Positions 43,113 to 52,405 are shown, counted from the stretch's first letter. The stretch: DNA of 64,000 nucleotides from Arthrobacter globiformis (GCF_030818015.1 NZ_JAUSZX010000001.1:3906001-3970000); one strand, 5' to 3'. Notes: a model not told the origin generated them from the letters alone. Numbers and translations are program-made.

Positions 43113-44159
43113 TTAGCGGGTGCTGCCTGCCAGGAGGCCGCGACGCTGAAGCAGTCGCTTCTCAATCGGCGCGAACACCAGCAGCTCGATCAGGATGCCG
43201 ACGGCCAGGATCAGGAGGATCGCGGACATCACGATGGTCATATCGGCGAGGTCGCGGCCCTGGTTCAGCATGGAGCCCAGGCCGAAGCCGATGGTGCCGC
43301 CCACCGCAATGATTTCTGCGGCCATGAGCGAACGCCACGAGAAGGCCCAGCCCTGCTTGAGGCCGCTGAGGTAGCCGGGAAGTGCTGCAGGGAGGATGAT
43401 CTGCACGGCCATCTGCAGCCGTGAGGCGCCGAGGACGGTGCCCACGCTGCGGTACTGCGGCGGGATCTGGTCAACACCGGAGATCAGGCCGTTGATGATC
43501 GACGGGATCGCGCCCATGAACACCACGAAGTACACGGTGGCGTCGGTAAGTCCGAACCAGATGATGGCGGCCGGCACCCAGGCGACCGATGGGAGAACCT
43601 GCAGGCCGGAAATCAGCGGGCCGAACGCCCTGCGCAGCGGCGCCACCTGGGCCAGGAGCAGACCGACCGGCGTGGCGATCGCGACGCTGATCAGGAACCC
43701 CAGGAGCCCGCGCTGCAGCGACGTCCAGACGGCCTCCTGCAACGATCCCTCAGCCCATAGCGTGCCGAACTGCTCCAGCACATCCATGGGGCCGGGCACC
43801 TGGTCGCGGCGCTTGAGGCCCAGCGAAACGTAGAACTGCCAGATGATGATGAGCACCACGACAGCGGCGACCGGCAGCAGAATGCGGCTCCAGTCGATGC
43901 GCGCCTTGCGGACCGCATCCGACTGCAGCGAGTCCAGTCCGGATTCGAGTTCGCGCAGGTCCGCCGAGCCGGTGGAGGACCTGGTCAGCGCCGCGTGCAC
44001 CTTGGCAGCAGGGCTGGTTGAGCCCTTGGTCTCGCTCCCCACCCCCTCCCCAGGCTCGACCAGCGTTGACTCGGGCTCGCCCAGCATGGGCTCGGGCTCG
44101 CCCAGCGGGGACTCGGTCGCCTCGGGCGACTCGGCCACGGGAGATGAATTACTTGGCAT
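43113..44159 (-). CDS. ABC transporter permease, sulfonate/nitrate/taurine type (SsuC-like)
   Basis: A 348-residue inner-membrane permease. An unusual hydrophilic, Glu/Pro/Ser-rich N-terminal extension of about 85 residues precedes a six-helix core with the EAA motif (GASRLQMAVQIILPAALPGYLSGLKQGWAFSW) that docks to the ATPase. This is the SsuC/TauC/NrtB family. It overlaps the ATPase gene by 11 bp. The substrate is not visible, but the operon carries the same promoter block as the cys and siroheme operons, so an organosulfur compound is the best guess. Confidence 0.88.
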   Translation of the reverse strand: MPSNSSPVAESPEATESPLGEPEPMLGEPESTLVEPGEGVGSETKGSTSPAAKVHAALTRSSTGSADLRELESGLDSLQSDAVRKARIDWSRILLPVAAVVVLIIIWQFYVSLGLKRRDQVPGPMDVLEQFGTLWAEGSLQEAVWTSLQRGLLGFLISVAIATPVGLLLAQVAPLRRAFGPLISGLQVLPSVAWVPAAIIWFGLTDATVYFVVFMGAIPSIINGLISGVDQIPPQYRSVGTVLGASRLQMAVQIILPAALPGYLSGLKQGWAFSWRSLMAAEIIAVGGTIGFGLGSMLNQGRDLADMTIVMSAILLILAVGILIELLVFAPIEKRLLQRRGLLAGSTR

Positions 44160-44874
44160 GGCGGCGGATCTCCTCTCGCAGCCGGGCGGTGATGACCCCG
44201 GTCAGCTGTCCGGCAAGACCGGCGTCGGTACGGTGTTCTTCGGTGACTTCCCATTCCTGCACAACGCGGCCGGGCCGGGAGGACAGCAGCAGGACGCGCT
44301 GGCCCAGCCGGACTGCCTCGCGGACGTTGTGGGTCACAAAGACGATGGTGCGTCCGGTTTCCTTCCAGATGCGCTCAAGTTCGTCGTGCAGCAGGTCGCG
44401 CGTGATGGCGTCCAGGGCCGCGAACGGCTCATCCATGAGGAGCAGCTGGCGGTCCTGCGCGAGTGAGCGGGCCAGGGCCACACGCTGGCGCATGCCGCCG
44501 GACAGTTCGTGCGGCCGGCGGTCCGCGGCCTCGGAAAGATGGACCAGGTCCAGCAGTTCGGCAGCCTTCACCCGCCGCTCGGCCTTGCCGAGACCGCGCA
44601 GTTTCAGCGCCAGCTCCACGTTTTCGCGGGCGGTGAGCCACGGAAACAGGGCGGAGTCCTGGAACATGAAGGCGGCGCCGTCGCTGGGCACCTCCAGGGC
44701 GCCCGACGTCGGGAGCTCCAGTCCCGCCATGATGTTCAGCAGGGTGGACTTGCCGCAGCCGGACGCACCGAGGAGCGCGACGAACTCGCCCCTGCCGATG
44801 GTGGCGTTGACGTCGTCCAGCACCGGGGCGCCTTCGCCGAAGCGCTTGCCCAGGTTTTCCAGTACGACTGGCAT
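44149..44874 (-). CDS. ABC transporter ATPase, sulfonate/nitrate/taurine type (SsuB-like)
   Basis: A 241-residue ATP-binding subunit. Walker A LLGASGCGKSTLL, Q-loop MFQDSALFPWLT, signature LSGGMRQRVALARSLA, Walker B LLLMDEPFAALD and switch His VTHNVREAV are all intact. It belongs to the SsuB/TauB/NrtD family by length and by the short C-terminus. Middle gene of binding protein-ATPase-permease, powering uptake through the overlapping permease. Confidence 0.92.
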   Translation of the reverse strand: MPVVLENLGKRFGEGAPVLDDVNATIGRGEFVALLGASGCGKSTLLNIMAGLELPTSGALEVPSDGAAFMFQDSALFPWLTARENVELALKLRGLGKAERRVKAAELLDLVHLSEAADRRPHELSGGMRQRVALARSLAQDRQLLLMDEPFAALDAITRDLLHDELERIWKETGRTIVFVTHNVREAVRLGQRVLLLSSRPGRVVQEWEVTEEHRTDAGLAGQLTGVITARLREEIRRHAK

Positions 44875-44929
44875 GGTCCCGTCCTTTGTTCGTGGTGCGT
44901 TAAATGCGGCGGTGCAGATGCGGGCCGGG

Positions 44930-46084
44930 CTAGTCCTGGCCCAGCCCTGCAGCTGTGGTTTTTTCCGTGGCCACTGAGTTCAGCGCCCGGAGGTCGAAGA
45001 GGCCGTTGAGGTCGGCCTGCTTCGTGGTGCCGGCATCCACGCCGTCCTGCAGCAGCTTCTTGTACGTTCCCGCCAGCGGGTCCACCGTGAACACGATGTT
45101 CTTCAGCGAACGGTCAACGACATTTTGGGCCAATGCCTTGCCGGCGTCCTGTTTCAGGGCGGCGTTGACGACGGCGGCCTTCTCGGCGGCCGGGGCGTCG
45201 TTGAGCCACTTCACGGCCTCGACGTGGCCCTTGAGCAGCGCCTCGACAGTCTGCGGGTGCTCCGCAGCGAACTTCTTGTTCACGATCAGGATGGTGGTGG
45301 GGAACTCGCCCGGCTTGCCCGTTAGCGACCCGTCCCACAGGTCCTTCTCATCCACCAGTACCTTCGCGCCAGCCTGGAGCACCAGACGGGAGGCCCACGG
45401 CTCAGGCAACCACGCGCCGTCGAGCTTACCGTCCTGGAACAGCTTCAGGGTCTGGGCGTTCTCGGTGGGGTTGATCGCAACGTCCCCGCCGCCGTCGGTG
45501 TTGGTTTTGTAGCCCTGCTTACCCAGCCAGGCGCGCAGTGCCACGTCCTGGGTGCCGCCCAGCTGCGGGGAGGCCAGGGTCTTGCCCTTCAAATCGGCCG
45601 CGGTCCTGATCTCGGGCTTGACCACCAGCTGCGCGCCGCCGGAGGCTGCCCCGGCGATGATGCTGATGGACTCGCCCTTGCTCTTGACGAACGAGTTGAT
45701 GGCAGGGTTAGGGCCGATGTACGTGGCATCGATCGCGCCGGCATTCAGCGCCTCGATCGCGGCCGGGCCCGCGTTGAACACCTGGGTGCTCAACTTAGTG
45801 TCGCCCAGCTCCTTCGCGATGAAGCCCTGCTTCACTCCGACCAGCGCCGGCGCGTGGGTGATGTTCCCGAAGTAGCCCAGCTTCAGCTCGGCCGCGGGGC
45901 TGCCCGCTGCGTCAGGGGCCGCCGAGGCATTGGAATCCCGGGCCACGGCCGACGCAACAACGGCACCCACACTGATCAGCAGGACGAGGCCGACGGCCAG
46001 CGCGACTTCCAAGGCGCGGCGGCGCTTGGGCGTCTGGCTTTCGCCGGCCACAATGCGGGTCATGCCCGGCCTGGAAGTACTCAT
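44930..46084 (-). CDS. ABC transporter substrate-binding protein, SsuA/NrtA-like
   Basis: A 384-residue binding protein of the NMT1/SsuA family. Residues about 23-45 form an uncleaved or signal-anchor helix (ALEVALAVGLVLLISVGAVVASAVA); no lipobox is evident, unusual for a Gram-positive binding protein. The core starts ELKLGYFGNITHAPALVGVKQGF and contains GPNPAINSFVKS and LPEPWASRLV. ATG 46084 is supported because the conserved sulfur promoter block ends 33 nt before it, as at cobA and sir; a TTG-started frame reaches 46120 but would run into the promoter. First gene of the transporter operon. Confidence 0.88.
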   Translation of the reverse strand: MSTSRPGMTRIVAGESQTPKRRRALEVALAVGLVLLISVGAVVASAVARDSNASAAPDAAGSPAAELKLGYFGNITHAPALVGVKQGFIAKELGDTKLSTQVFNAGPAAIEALNAGAIDATYIGPNPAINSFVKSKGESISIIAGAASGGAQLVVKPEIRTAADLKGKTLASPQLGGTQDVALRAWLGKQGYKTNTDGGGDVAINPTENAQTLKLFQDGKLDGAWLPEPWASRLVLQAGAKVLVDEKDLWDGSLTGKPGEFPTTILIVNKKFAAEHPQTVEALLKGHVEAVKWLNDAPAAEKAAVVNAALKQDAGKALAQNVVDRSLKNIVFTVDPLAGTYKKLLQDGVDAGTTKQADLNGLFDLRALNSVATEKTTAAGLGQD

Positions 46085-46090
46085 GGATTC

Positions 46091-46161
46091 ACCATAGGGA
46101 CTGGCATAAACGGGGTTCAACGGAGCGGAAACCCGGGGTCACGCAGGTTCATGCAACGTCA
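46091..46161 (-). promoter_or_regulatory. Sulfur-regulon promoter of the ssu-type transporter
   Basis: Minus strand: TGACG (46157-46161), 13 nt, CGTGA, 7 nt, TTTCCG, 5 nt, TTG (46118-46120), 18-nt spacer after the -35 hexamer, and -10 TATGGT (46091-46096), ending 6 nt before ATG 46084. Aligned without gaps to the cobA promoter about two thirds of positions are identical over 46 bp. Confidence 0.7.
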
Positions 46162-46210
46162 TATTCGGCCACAAAAATCCGCCTACCCGCGGGCCCCTGG
46201 AATTTCGGGG

Positions 46211-47377
46211 CTAATCCCCCTTGACATTGACCAGCTGGCGAAGCCGGTGCCGCACCTTCACCAGATCCGCGGCGTCGCGCATGACCTGATCGATGGGTTT
46301 GTAGGCTGCCGGGATCTCGTCGATGAACGCCTCGCTGGCCCGGAACTCGATGCCGTGCATGGCCTCCTTGAGCTGCGCCAGCGAGAAGGCCTTGCGCGCG
46401 GCATTACGCGAATACTCCCGGCCGGCACCGTGCGGCGAGGAGTTCAGGGAAGTCGTGTTGCCGAGTCCCTCCACAACGTAGGACGCCGTTCCCATGGACC
46501 CCGGAATCAGGCCGGGGTCGCCGGCTTCGGCCTTGATGGCGCCCTTGCGCGACACCCAGACGGACTTCCCGTAATGCGTTTCCTGCTGGGTGAAGTTGTG
46601 GTGGCAGTTGATCCGCTCGGTCTCCTTGACTGCTCCACCGACCCAGTCACTAAACTGCCGGATCAGGCGGTCCATCATCTCCTCGCGGTTCAGCAGGGCG
46701 AAGTGCTGGGCCCAGCGCAGCTCCTTGATGTACCGGGTGAACGCCGCCGTGCCCTCCTCCAGGTAGGCGAGGTCCGGGTCCTCCAGCGTGATGCGTTTGT
46801 CCCGTGCCACGCCCTGCGCCACCTTGATGTGGTGCTGGGCTATCTTGTTCCCGATGCCGCGTGAGCCGGAATGCAAGAACAGCCAGACGGCGTCGGTCTC
46901 GTCCGTGCACACCTCGATGAAGTGGTTGCCGGAGCCGAGGGAGCCAAGCTGGAGGTCCCATTTCGCCACGTACTGTGCGGGGTTGAACCCGGCCTTTTCG
47001 GCCCGCCTGTGCAGTTCGGCGATGCGTGGCTGCGCCGTGGCCGTCACCTTGCGGTTGTTGTGGCCGGCGGACAGCGGGATGGCGCGCTCGATGTTCTCGC
47101 GGAGCGGCTTCCGGTCCCGCGGAAGCTCTTTAAGGTTGTACTGGGTCCGCACCGCGATCATGCCGCACCCGATATCCACGCCGACGGCGGCCGGAATGAT
47201 CGCGCCGAGCGTCGGGATGACGGACCCCACGGTTGCTCCCTTGCCCAGATGCGCGTCCGGCATCAGGGCCAGATGCGGGTAGATGAAGGGCAGTCGGGAG
47301 GTGGTCAGTGCCTGCTCACGGGTCCTGTCGTCCAGGATCGATGCCCAGTTGATGAGCCGGCTGGTGATGGTTTCCAT
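46211..47377 (-). CDS. rtcB: RtcB-family RNA ligase-like protein
   Basis: A 388-residue RtcB-family protein. E. coli RtcB joins 2',3'-cyclic phosphate or 3'-phosphate to 5'-OH RNA ends with GTP and Mn2+. Metal and active-site motifs are intact: MPDAHLGKGATVG, GVDIGCGM, LGSGNHFIEV, LHSGSRGIGNKIAQ, NCHHNF, and SPHGAGREYSR with the guanylylated His. ATG 47377 has GGGAGG upstream; the frame continues to 47491 through a palindrome and is unlikely coding. No tRNA-splicing or Rtc partner genes are nearby; it may act in RNA repair. Flanked by sulfur genes without obvious connection. Confidence 0.92.
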   Translation of the reverse strand: METITSRLINWASILDDRTREQALTTSRLPFIYPHLALMPDAHLGKGATVGSVIPTLGAIIPAAVGVDIGCGMIAVRTQYNLKELPRDRKPLRENIERAIPLSAGHNNRKVTATAQPRIAELHRRAEKAGFNPAQYVAKWDLQLGSLGSGNHFIEVCTDETDAVWLFLHSGSRGIGNKIAQHHIKVAQGVARDKRITLEDPDLAYLEEGTAAFTRYIKELRWAQHFALLNREEMMDRLIRQFSDWVGGAVKETERINCHHNFTQQETHYGKSVWVSRKGAIKAEAGDPGLIPGSMGTASYVVEGLGNTTSLNSSPHGAGREYSRNAARKAFSLAQLKEAMHGIEFRASEAFIDEIPAAYKPIDQVMRDAADLVKVRHRLRQLVNVKGD

Positions 47378-47440
47378 GCTTCGCCTCCCACTCTTGATGA
47401 TGGTGGGCCGGGCGTGGGGCGGCAAGGGCCCGGAAACAGC

Positions 47441-47506
47441 GAGGTCGCCGGAAGCGTGTGAAGTCGCCGCAAATTTGCGGCGATCTCGCACGTTTCCGGC
47501 GACCTC
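47441..47506. repeat. 66-bp long palindrome between cysN and rtcB
   Basis: GAGGTCGCCGGAA (47441-47453) pairs with TTCCGGCGACCTC (47494-47506). The centre TCGCCGCAAATTTGCGGCGA (47464-47483) is a perfect 20-bp palindrome, and the 10-base stretches between are partly complementary. It lies 13 bp past the cysN stop. It may terminate the sir-cysHDN operon or be a repeated intergenic element; the unit GAxxTCGCCGxAA recurs within it. Confidence 0.8.
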
Positions 47507-47518
47507 AGTGCACAGACT

Positions 47519-48940
47519 TTAGATCGAGTAGCGCTCGTCCTCGTGGTCGCCCGGGTGGTCCTTGACCAGGCCGGCGGCGAGGGTGTTGCCGTCGAGCGGG
47601 TCAATCACCAGGAACGCGCCTGTGCGGCGGTGGTGCAGGTAGTTCTCGAGCGGCAGCGCGGCGGCGAGCCGGAGCTGAGCGTGCCCGATGTCGTTGAGCT
47701 CCAGGCTGGATGCGCCCTCGAGGTTGAAGGTGGCAAGGTCCAGCTTGCCGTTGACGCTGCGGACCAGGGCCTGCACGGTGCGGGTGCCGTGCTTGACCAG
47801 GACCTTGGCGCCCTCGCGGAGCGGCTTCGGGGACAGCCAGCATAGCTGCGCGTACAGGTCGGCCGAGCTTTCGCGGACCGTGCCTGCGGCGGCGATGGTG
47901 TCACCGCGGGCGACGTCGAACTCGTCGGCCAAACGGATCGCCACCGACTGCGGGGCGGAGGCTTCCTCCAGCGAGGCGCCGGCGAAGTCGATGCCGGTGA
48001 CCGTGGTGGTGCGCGGGTCCTGGCCGGGGGTCAGCACGCTGACCTTGTCCCCCACCTTCACGGAACCCTCGGTGATCTGTCCGGCGTAGGCACGGTAGTC
48101 GCGGTATTTCTCGACGTCGAGCCCGCCGGCAACGGCGTCGGGTGCCAGCGCACCCTGCGGGCGGATGACCAGCTGCACCGGGAAGCGGAAGCTCTCCAGG
48201 TGGCTTTCGAGTTCATCGGCGGCGGGCAGCGTCTCGAGCACCTCGAGCAGCGCGGGGCCGGTGTACCAGGGGGTACGCTCCGAGCGCTCCACCACGTTGT
48301 CGCCGTCGAGCGCGGAAACCGGAACCACCAGCAGGTCGGTGATCCCATCGGATCCGAGGCCCAGCTCGCGGCCCACCTGCTGCACGTCGGCCTCGATGTC
48401 GCGGAACACGGTCTCGCTGAAGTCCACGAGGTCGATCTTGTTCACGGCCACAATCACGTGGGCCACGCGCAGCAGCTGCAGCACAGACAGGTGCCGGCGG
48501 GTCTGCTCCAGGACACCCTTGCGGGCGTCAATGAGTACGACGACGGCATCCGCGGTGGACGCGCCGGTCACCGTGTTCTTGGTGTACTGCACGTGCCCGG
48601 GGCAGTCCGCGAGGATGAAGCTGCGGCGGTCCGTGGCGAAGTAGCGGTAGGCGACGTCGATGGTGATGCCCTGCTCGCGCTCGGCACGCAGGCCATCGGT
48701 CAGCAGGGCCAGGTCAATGCCGCCCTTGTCGCCGCCGAAGCCGCGGTCGGCCGAGGTGCGGGCAACGGCGTCGAGCTGGTCGGCGAGGATGGCCTTGGAG
48801 TCGTGCAGGAGGCGGCCCACCAGCGTGGACTTCCCGTCGTCGACCGATCCTGCGGTGGCGAAGCGGAACAGCGAGGCGGAAGCGAGCGGGGCCTCGTCCA
48901 GGAGCGCCGCGGCGCGGGCGGTGTCAATGTCGGTAGTCAT
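47519..48940 (-). CDS. cysN: Sulfate adenylyltransferase subunit 1 (GTPase) CysN
   Basis: A 473-residue EF-Tu-like GTPase that drives the CysD adenylyltransferase, forming APS from sulfate and ATP. G motifs: GSVDDGKSTLVGRLL, DVAYRYFAT, ADCPGHVQYTKN, NKIDL. The APS kinase domain (CysC) fused in some CysN proteins is absent, and no cysC is seen nearby, in agreement with direct APS reduction by the CysH here. Overlaps the cysD stop by one base. Last gene of sir-cysH-cysD-cysN. Confidence 0.95.
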   Translation of the reverse strand: MTTDIDTARAAALLDEAPLASASLFRFATAGSVDDGKSTLVGRLLHDSKAILADQLDAVARTSADRGFGGDKGGIDLALLTDGLRAEREQGITIDVAYRYFATDRRSFILADCPGHVQYTKNTVTGASTADAVVVLIDARKGVLEQTRRHLSVLQLLRVAHVIVAVNKIDLVDFSETVFRDIEADVQQVGRELGLGSDGITDLLVVPVSALDGDNVVERSERTPWYTGPALLEVLETLPAADELESHLESFRFPVQLVIRPQGALAPDAVAGGLDVEKYRDYRAYAGQITEGSVKVGDKVSVLTPGQDPRTTTVTGIDFAGASLEEASAPQSVAIRLADEFDVARGDTIAAAGTVRESSADLYAQLCWLSPKPLREGAKVLVKHGTRTVQALVRSVNGKLDLATFNLEGASSLELNDIGHAQLRLAAALPLENYLHHRRTGAFLVIDPLDGNTLAAGLVKDHPGDHEDERYSI

Positions 48941-49887
48941 TAGAAGTAGCCGTCCTTCTTGCGGTCTTCCATGGCGGCCTCGGAGATGCGGTCATCCGCA
49001 CGGGTGGCGCCACGTTCGGTGATGGTGGAGGCAGCAACTTCGATCACGACGTCGCGCACGGTGGCGGCGGCCGATTCGACGGCGCCGGTGCAGGACATGT
49101 CACCGACGGTCCGGTAGCGGACGGTCTTGGTGATGACTTCCTCGTGCGGCAGCGGCTGGGACACCTCGCCCACCGCACGCCACATGCCGTCGCGGGCGAA
49201 GACCTCGCGGTCGTGGGCGTAGTACAGGCCCGGAAGTTCAATGTTTTCGCGCTCGATGTAGCGCCACACGTCCAGCTCGGTCCAGTTGCTGATGGGGAAC
49301 GCACGCACGTGCTGGCCCACCGTGTGGCGGCCGTTGTAGAGGTTCCACAGTTCGGGGCGCTGGTTGCGCGGGTCCCACTGGCCGAACTCGTCGCGCAGGC
49401 TCAGGATGCGCTCCTTGGCGCGGGCCTTGTCCTCGTCGCGGCGGCCGCCGCCGAAGACGGCGTCGAACTTGTTGGACTGGATGGCGTCCAGCAGCGGAAC
49501 GGTCTGCAGCGGGTTGCGGGTGCCGTCGGCACGCTCCGCCAGCTCGCCGCGGTCGATGAATTCCTGAACGCTGCCGACGACGAGCTTCAGTCCCAGCCGC
49601 TCCACCGTCCGGTCGCGGAAGTCGATGACCTCGGGGAAGTTGTGGCCGGTGTCCACGTGCAGCACCGGGAAGGGGACCTTGCCCGGCCAGAACGCCTTGG
49701 TGGCCAGGTGCAGCATGACCACGGAATCCTTGCCGCCGGAGAACAGCAGCGCCGGCTTCTCGAACTCGGCAACAACCTCGCGGATGATGTGGATCGCTTC
49801 GGATTCGAGGGTGTCCAGGCTGGAGAGGCGCGTTGAGGCAGCTGCGTCGGTCACCAGGGTGGACTCCTCAGTTAGGAAAGTGCTCAT
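48940..49887 (-). CDS. cysD: Sulfate adenylyltransferase subunit 2 CysD
   Basis: A 315-residue ATP sulfurylase catalytic subunit of the PAPS-reductase-like fold. The PP-loop motif is LLFSGGKDSVVML near 48, followed by HVDTGHNFPEVIDFRD, AVFGGGRRDEDKARAKER and PISNWTELDVWRYIERE, ending with the typical DRKKDGYF. ATG 49887 overlaps the cysH stop (ATGA), and its own stop overlaps cysN, so translation is coupled throughout. Works with CysN to activate sulfate. Confidence 0.96.
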   Translation of the reverse strand: MSTFLTEESTLVTDAAASTRLSSLDTLESEAIHIIREVVAEFEKPALLFSGGKDSVVMLHLATKAFWPGKVPFPVLHVDTGHNFPEVIDFRDRTVERLGLKLVVGSVQEFIDRGELAERADGTRNPLQTVPLLDAIQSNKFDAVFGGGRRDEDKARAKERILSLRDEFGQWDPRNQRPELWNLYNGRHTVGQHVRAFPISNWTELDVWRYIERENIELPGLYYAHDREVFARDGMWRAVGEVSQPLPHEEVITKTVRYRTVGDMSCTGAVESAAATVRDVVIEVAASTITERGATRADDRISEAAMEDRKKDGYF

Positions 49888-50669
49888 ACGTGTAATCCGC
49901 ATTCTGTCTTGTTGGTTCCTGCCCAGCGGCCGGCGCGGGGGTCCTCGCCGGGTGCCACCTTGCGGGTGCAAGGCTGGCAACCGATGGAGGGGTAGCCCTG
50001 GGACAGGAGCGGGTTGACGGGCAGGAGGTTGTCGTCGGAGTACTGGACCAGCTGGTCGAACGTCCAGGCGGCCATTGGGTTGACCTTGACCAGGCCGTTG
50101 GCCTCGTCCCACGTCACCAGCGGAGTGTTGGTGCGGGTGGGGGCCTCGTCGCGGCGGACGCCGGTGAACCACAGTTCGTAGCCGGAGAGGGTGCGGCGCA
50201 GCGGAGCCACCTTGCGGAGGGCGCAGCACTGGGCGGCGTCGCGGGCGAACAGGTCCTTGCCCAGGAGGCGGTCCTGCTGCTCCACAGTGTTCTCGGGGAG
50301 CACGTCCACCACGTTGACGCGGAGGTTCGCGGCCACCTCGTCACGTGTGGCGTAGGTTTCCGGGAAGTGGTAGCCGGTCTCGAGGAACAGGACGTCAACG
50401 CCGGGAAGCTGGTCCGCGACGAGCGCGGGCAGCACGGCGTCGGCCATGGAGCAGGCGACGGCGACGGCGGGCATGTCGAAGTTGCGCTCGACCCAGGCAA
50501 TGACGTCGCGGGCCGGGGCGTCCCAGCCGAGCTCGGCGGCGCCGGCCTCGGCCAGGGCCTTCAGCTCCTCGGTGGAGCGCTTCGCGGGTGACCCGGTGCT
50601 GGCAGGCGATGCCGCCGCCGCCCCTTCAGACCCAACCACCGGGTTTACTCCGAGTGCGTGCTTGCTCAC
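49884..50669 (-). CDS. cysH: Adenylylsulfate (APS) reductase CysH
   Basis: A 261-residue assimilatory reductase converting APS to sulfite with thioredoxin. The iron-sulfur ligands C148, C149 (AQCCALRK) and C231, C234 (CQPC) are present, which marks the APS-using [4Fe-4S] type rather than the PAPS type. The catalytic Cys257 lies in KTECGLHV at the C-terminus. LETGYHFPETY and FTGVRRDEAPTR are substrate-binding. It overlaps sir by 4 bp and cysD by 4 bp. The first 30 residues are a variable Ala/Ser/Pro-rich lead. Confidence 0.95.
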   Translation of the reverse strand: MSKHALGVNPVVGSEGAAAASPASTGSPAKRSTEELKALAEAGAAELGWDAPARDVIAWVERNFDMPAVAVACSMADAVLPALVADQLPGVDVLFLETGYHFPETYATRDEVAANLRVNVVDVLPENTVEQQDRLLGKDLFARDAAQCCALRKVAPLRRTLSGYELWFTGVRRDEAPTRTNTPLVTWDEANGLVKVNPMAAWTFDQLVQYSDDNLLPVNPLLSQGYPSIGCQPCTRKVAPGEDPRAGRWAGTNKTECGLHV

Positions 50670-52405
50670 TGAAGTGCCTCCTCGTCAGCTGCGTGGGCCC
50701 ACTCGGCGAAGGTCTGGCCTTCGGCGCGGTCGGCTACGAAGCGTCGGACAACCCGCTCCACGTAGTCGGGCAGGTCCGCGACGTAGACCTTGAGGCCGCG
50801 GACGGTGCGTCCCAGGCCAGCCTCTTCGCGGTCGGTGGAAGCCAGCCCGCCACCCAGGTGGACCTGGAAACCCGGGGTGGGATCGCCGTCGGGCGTCGGG
50901 AGCATCATGCCCTTGAGTCCGATGTCCGCGGTCTGGATGCGGGCGCAGGAGTTGGGGCAGCCGTTGATGTGCAGGGACAGCGCGTGCGGGAGCTGGCCGC
51001 TGTCTGCGAGGTCGGCCAGGCGGCGTTCCAGCCCGGCCACGGCGGTTGCTGCGGTCATCTTGGTTTCCACGATGGCCAGCTTGCAGTATTCGATGCCGGT
51101 GCACGCGATGGTGCCGCGGCGGAACACGGACGGGCGTGCGGACAGGCCCAGCGCGTCGAGTTCGGCCACGAGCGGCTCCACCTCGTTCTTCTCCACGTCC
51201 AGCACCACGATCTTCTGGTGCGGGGTGGTGCGCAGGCGGTAGGAGCCGCGGGCCTCGAGGGTGTCCGCCAGCTTCACCAGCTGCGCGCCGGAGAGGCGGC
51301 CGGCAATGGGGGTGGCGCCGATGAAGAACTTGCCGTCCTTCTGCTCGTGCACGCCCACGTGGTCGCCCGGGGTGGACGGCTTGGGTGCGGCGGGACCGTC
51401 GGCGAGCTTGTAGCCGAGGTATTCGTCCTCGAGGATCTGGCGGAACTTCTCCGGACCCCAATCGGCCAAAAGGAACTTCAGGCGAGCCTTGGTGCGCATC
51501 CGGCGGTAGCCGTAGTCACGGAAGATGCTGGTAACGCCGAGCCACACGTCCGCGGCCTGCTCCGGCGTGACGAACGCGCCGAGGCGCTTGCCGAGCATCG
51601 GGTTGGTGGACAGGGCACCGCCGACCCACAGGTCGTAGCCCACGCCGAGTTCGGGGTGGCGGACGCCCACCAGGGCGCAGTCGTTGATCTCGTGCACCAC
51701 GTCCTGGCTCGGGTGGCCGGTGATGGCGGTCTTGTACTTGCGCGGCAGGTTGGAGAGCAGCGGGTTGCCAATGAATCGCTCCCCCAGCTCTTCGATGAGC
51801 GGGGTGGGGTCGATGATCTCGTCCTTGGCGATGCCTGCTACCGGGGAGCCGAGGATGACACGCGGAACGTCGCCGCAGGCCTCGGTGGTGGACAGGCCGT
51901 TGCTCTCGAGGCGGCGCCAGATCTCGGGGATGTCCTCCACGCGGATCCAGTGCAGCTGGATGTTCTGGCGGTCTGTGAGGTCCGCGGAATCGCGTGCGAA
52001 GTCCACGGAGATCTGGCCGATGACGCGCAACTGCTCGGTGGTCAGCGCACCGCCGTCGATGCGGACGCGGAGCATGAAGTACTTGTCCTCAAGCTCGTGC
52101 GGCTCCAGCGTTGCGGTCTTGCCGCCGTCGATCCCGGGCTTGCGCTGCGTGTACAGGCCCCACCAGCGGAAACGGCCGTGCAGGTCCTGGCCGGGGATGG
52201 CGTCGAAGCCTTCCTTGGCATAGATGGACTCGATACGCTCGCGGACGTTGAGGCCGTCGTCTTCCTGTTTCCAGGTTTCGTTGGCGTTAAGCGGGGTGGT
52301 TCCGTCCACCTTCCACTGGCCGTGAGGCTTGGCGGCGGGTCGGGAGGCACGGGCGGGGCGCGCGGGCTTGTCCGTGGACGCTCCGGCTAGAGCTGTATCA
52401 GTCAT
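50666..52405 (-). CDS. Ferredoxin-dependent assimilatory sulfite reductase (NirA/Sir type)
   Basis: A 579-residue siroheme/[4Fe-4S] enzyme reducing sulfite to sulfide with six electrons from ferredoxin. Two nitrite/sulfite reductase half-domains are visible (DLTDRQNIQLHWIRVEDIP; HQKIVVLDVE) and the cluster/siroheme cysteines fall in CTGIEYCKLAIVETK and GCPNSCARIQ, as in mycobacterial NirA. First gene of the sulfate operon and the likely consumer of siroheme from cobA and of ferredoxin reduced by FprA. No Shine-Dalgarno is present; its promoter carries the sulfur block with a -10 that predicts a leaderless mRNA. Nitrite reduction cannot be excluded but the neighbours argue for sulfite. Confidence 0.94.
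   Translation of the reverse strand: MTDTALAGASTDKPARPARASRPAAKPHGQWKVDGTTPLNANETWKQEDDGLNVRERIESIYAKEGFDAIPGQDLHGRFRWWGLYTQRKPGIDGGKTATLEPHELEDKYFMLRVRIDGGALTTEQLRVIGQISVDFARDSADLTDRQNIQLHWIRVEDIPEIWRRLESNGLSTTEACGDVPRVILGSPVAGIAKDEIIDPTPLIEELGERFIGNPLLSNLPRKYKTAITGHPSQDVVHEINDCALVGVRHPELGVGYDLWVGGALSTNPMLGKRLGAFVTPEQAADVWLGVTSIFRDYGYRRMRTKARLKFLLADWGPEKFRQILEDEYLGYKLADGPAAPKPSTPGDHVGVHEQKDGKFFIGATPIAGRLSGAQLVKLADTLEARGSYRLRTTPHQKIVVLDVEKNEVEPLVAELDALGLSARPSVFRRGTIACTGIEYCKLAIVETKMTAATAVAGLERRLADLADSGQLPHALSLHINGCPNSCARIQTADIGLKGMMLPTPDGDPTPGFQVHLGGGLASTDREEAGLGRTVRGLKVYVADLPDYVERVVRRFVADRAEGQTFAEWAHAADEEALQ

Noticed and set aside
43113..46084. Taurine or nitrate as the firm substrate of the ABC transporter
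   Set aside because: The family does not tell these apart; only the sulfur promoter favours an organosulfur compound, so no substrate is claimed.
44930..46120. Longer start (TTG 46120) for the ssu-type binding protein
   Set aside because: It would include the -10 and -35 of the conserved sulfur promoter; ATG 46084 fits the shared 33-nt spacing.
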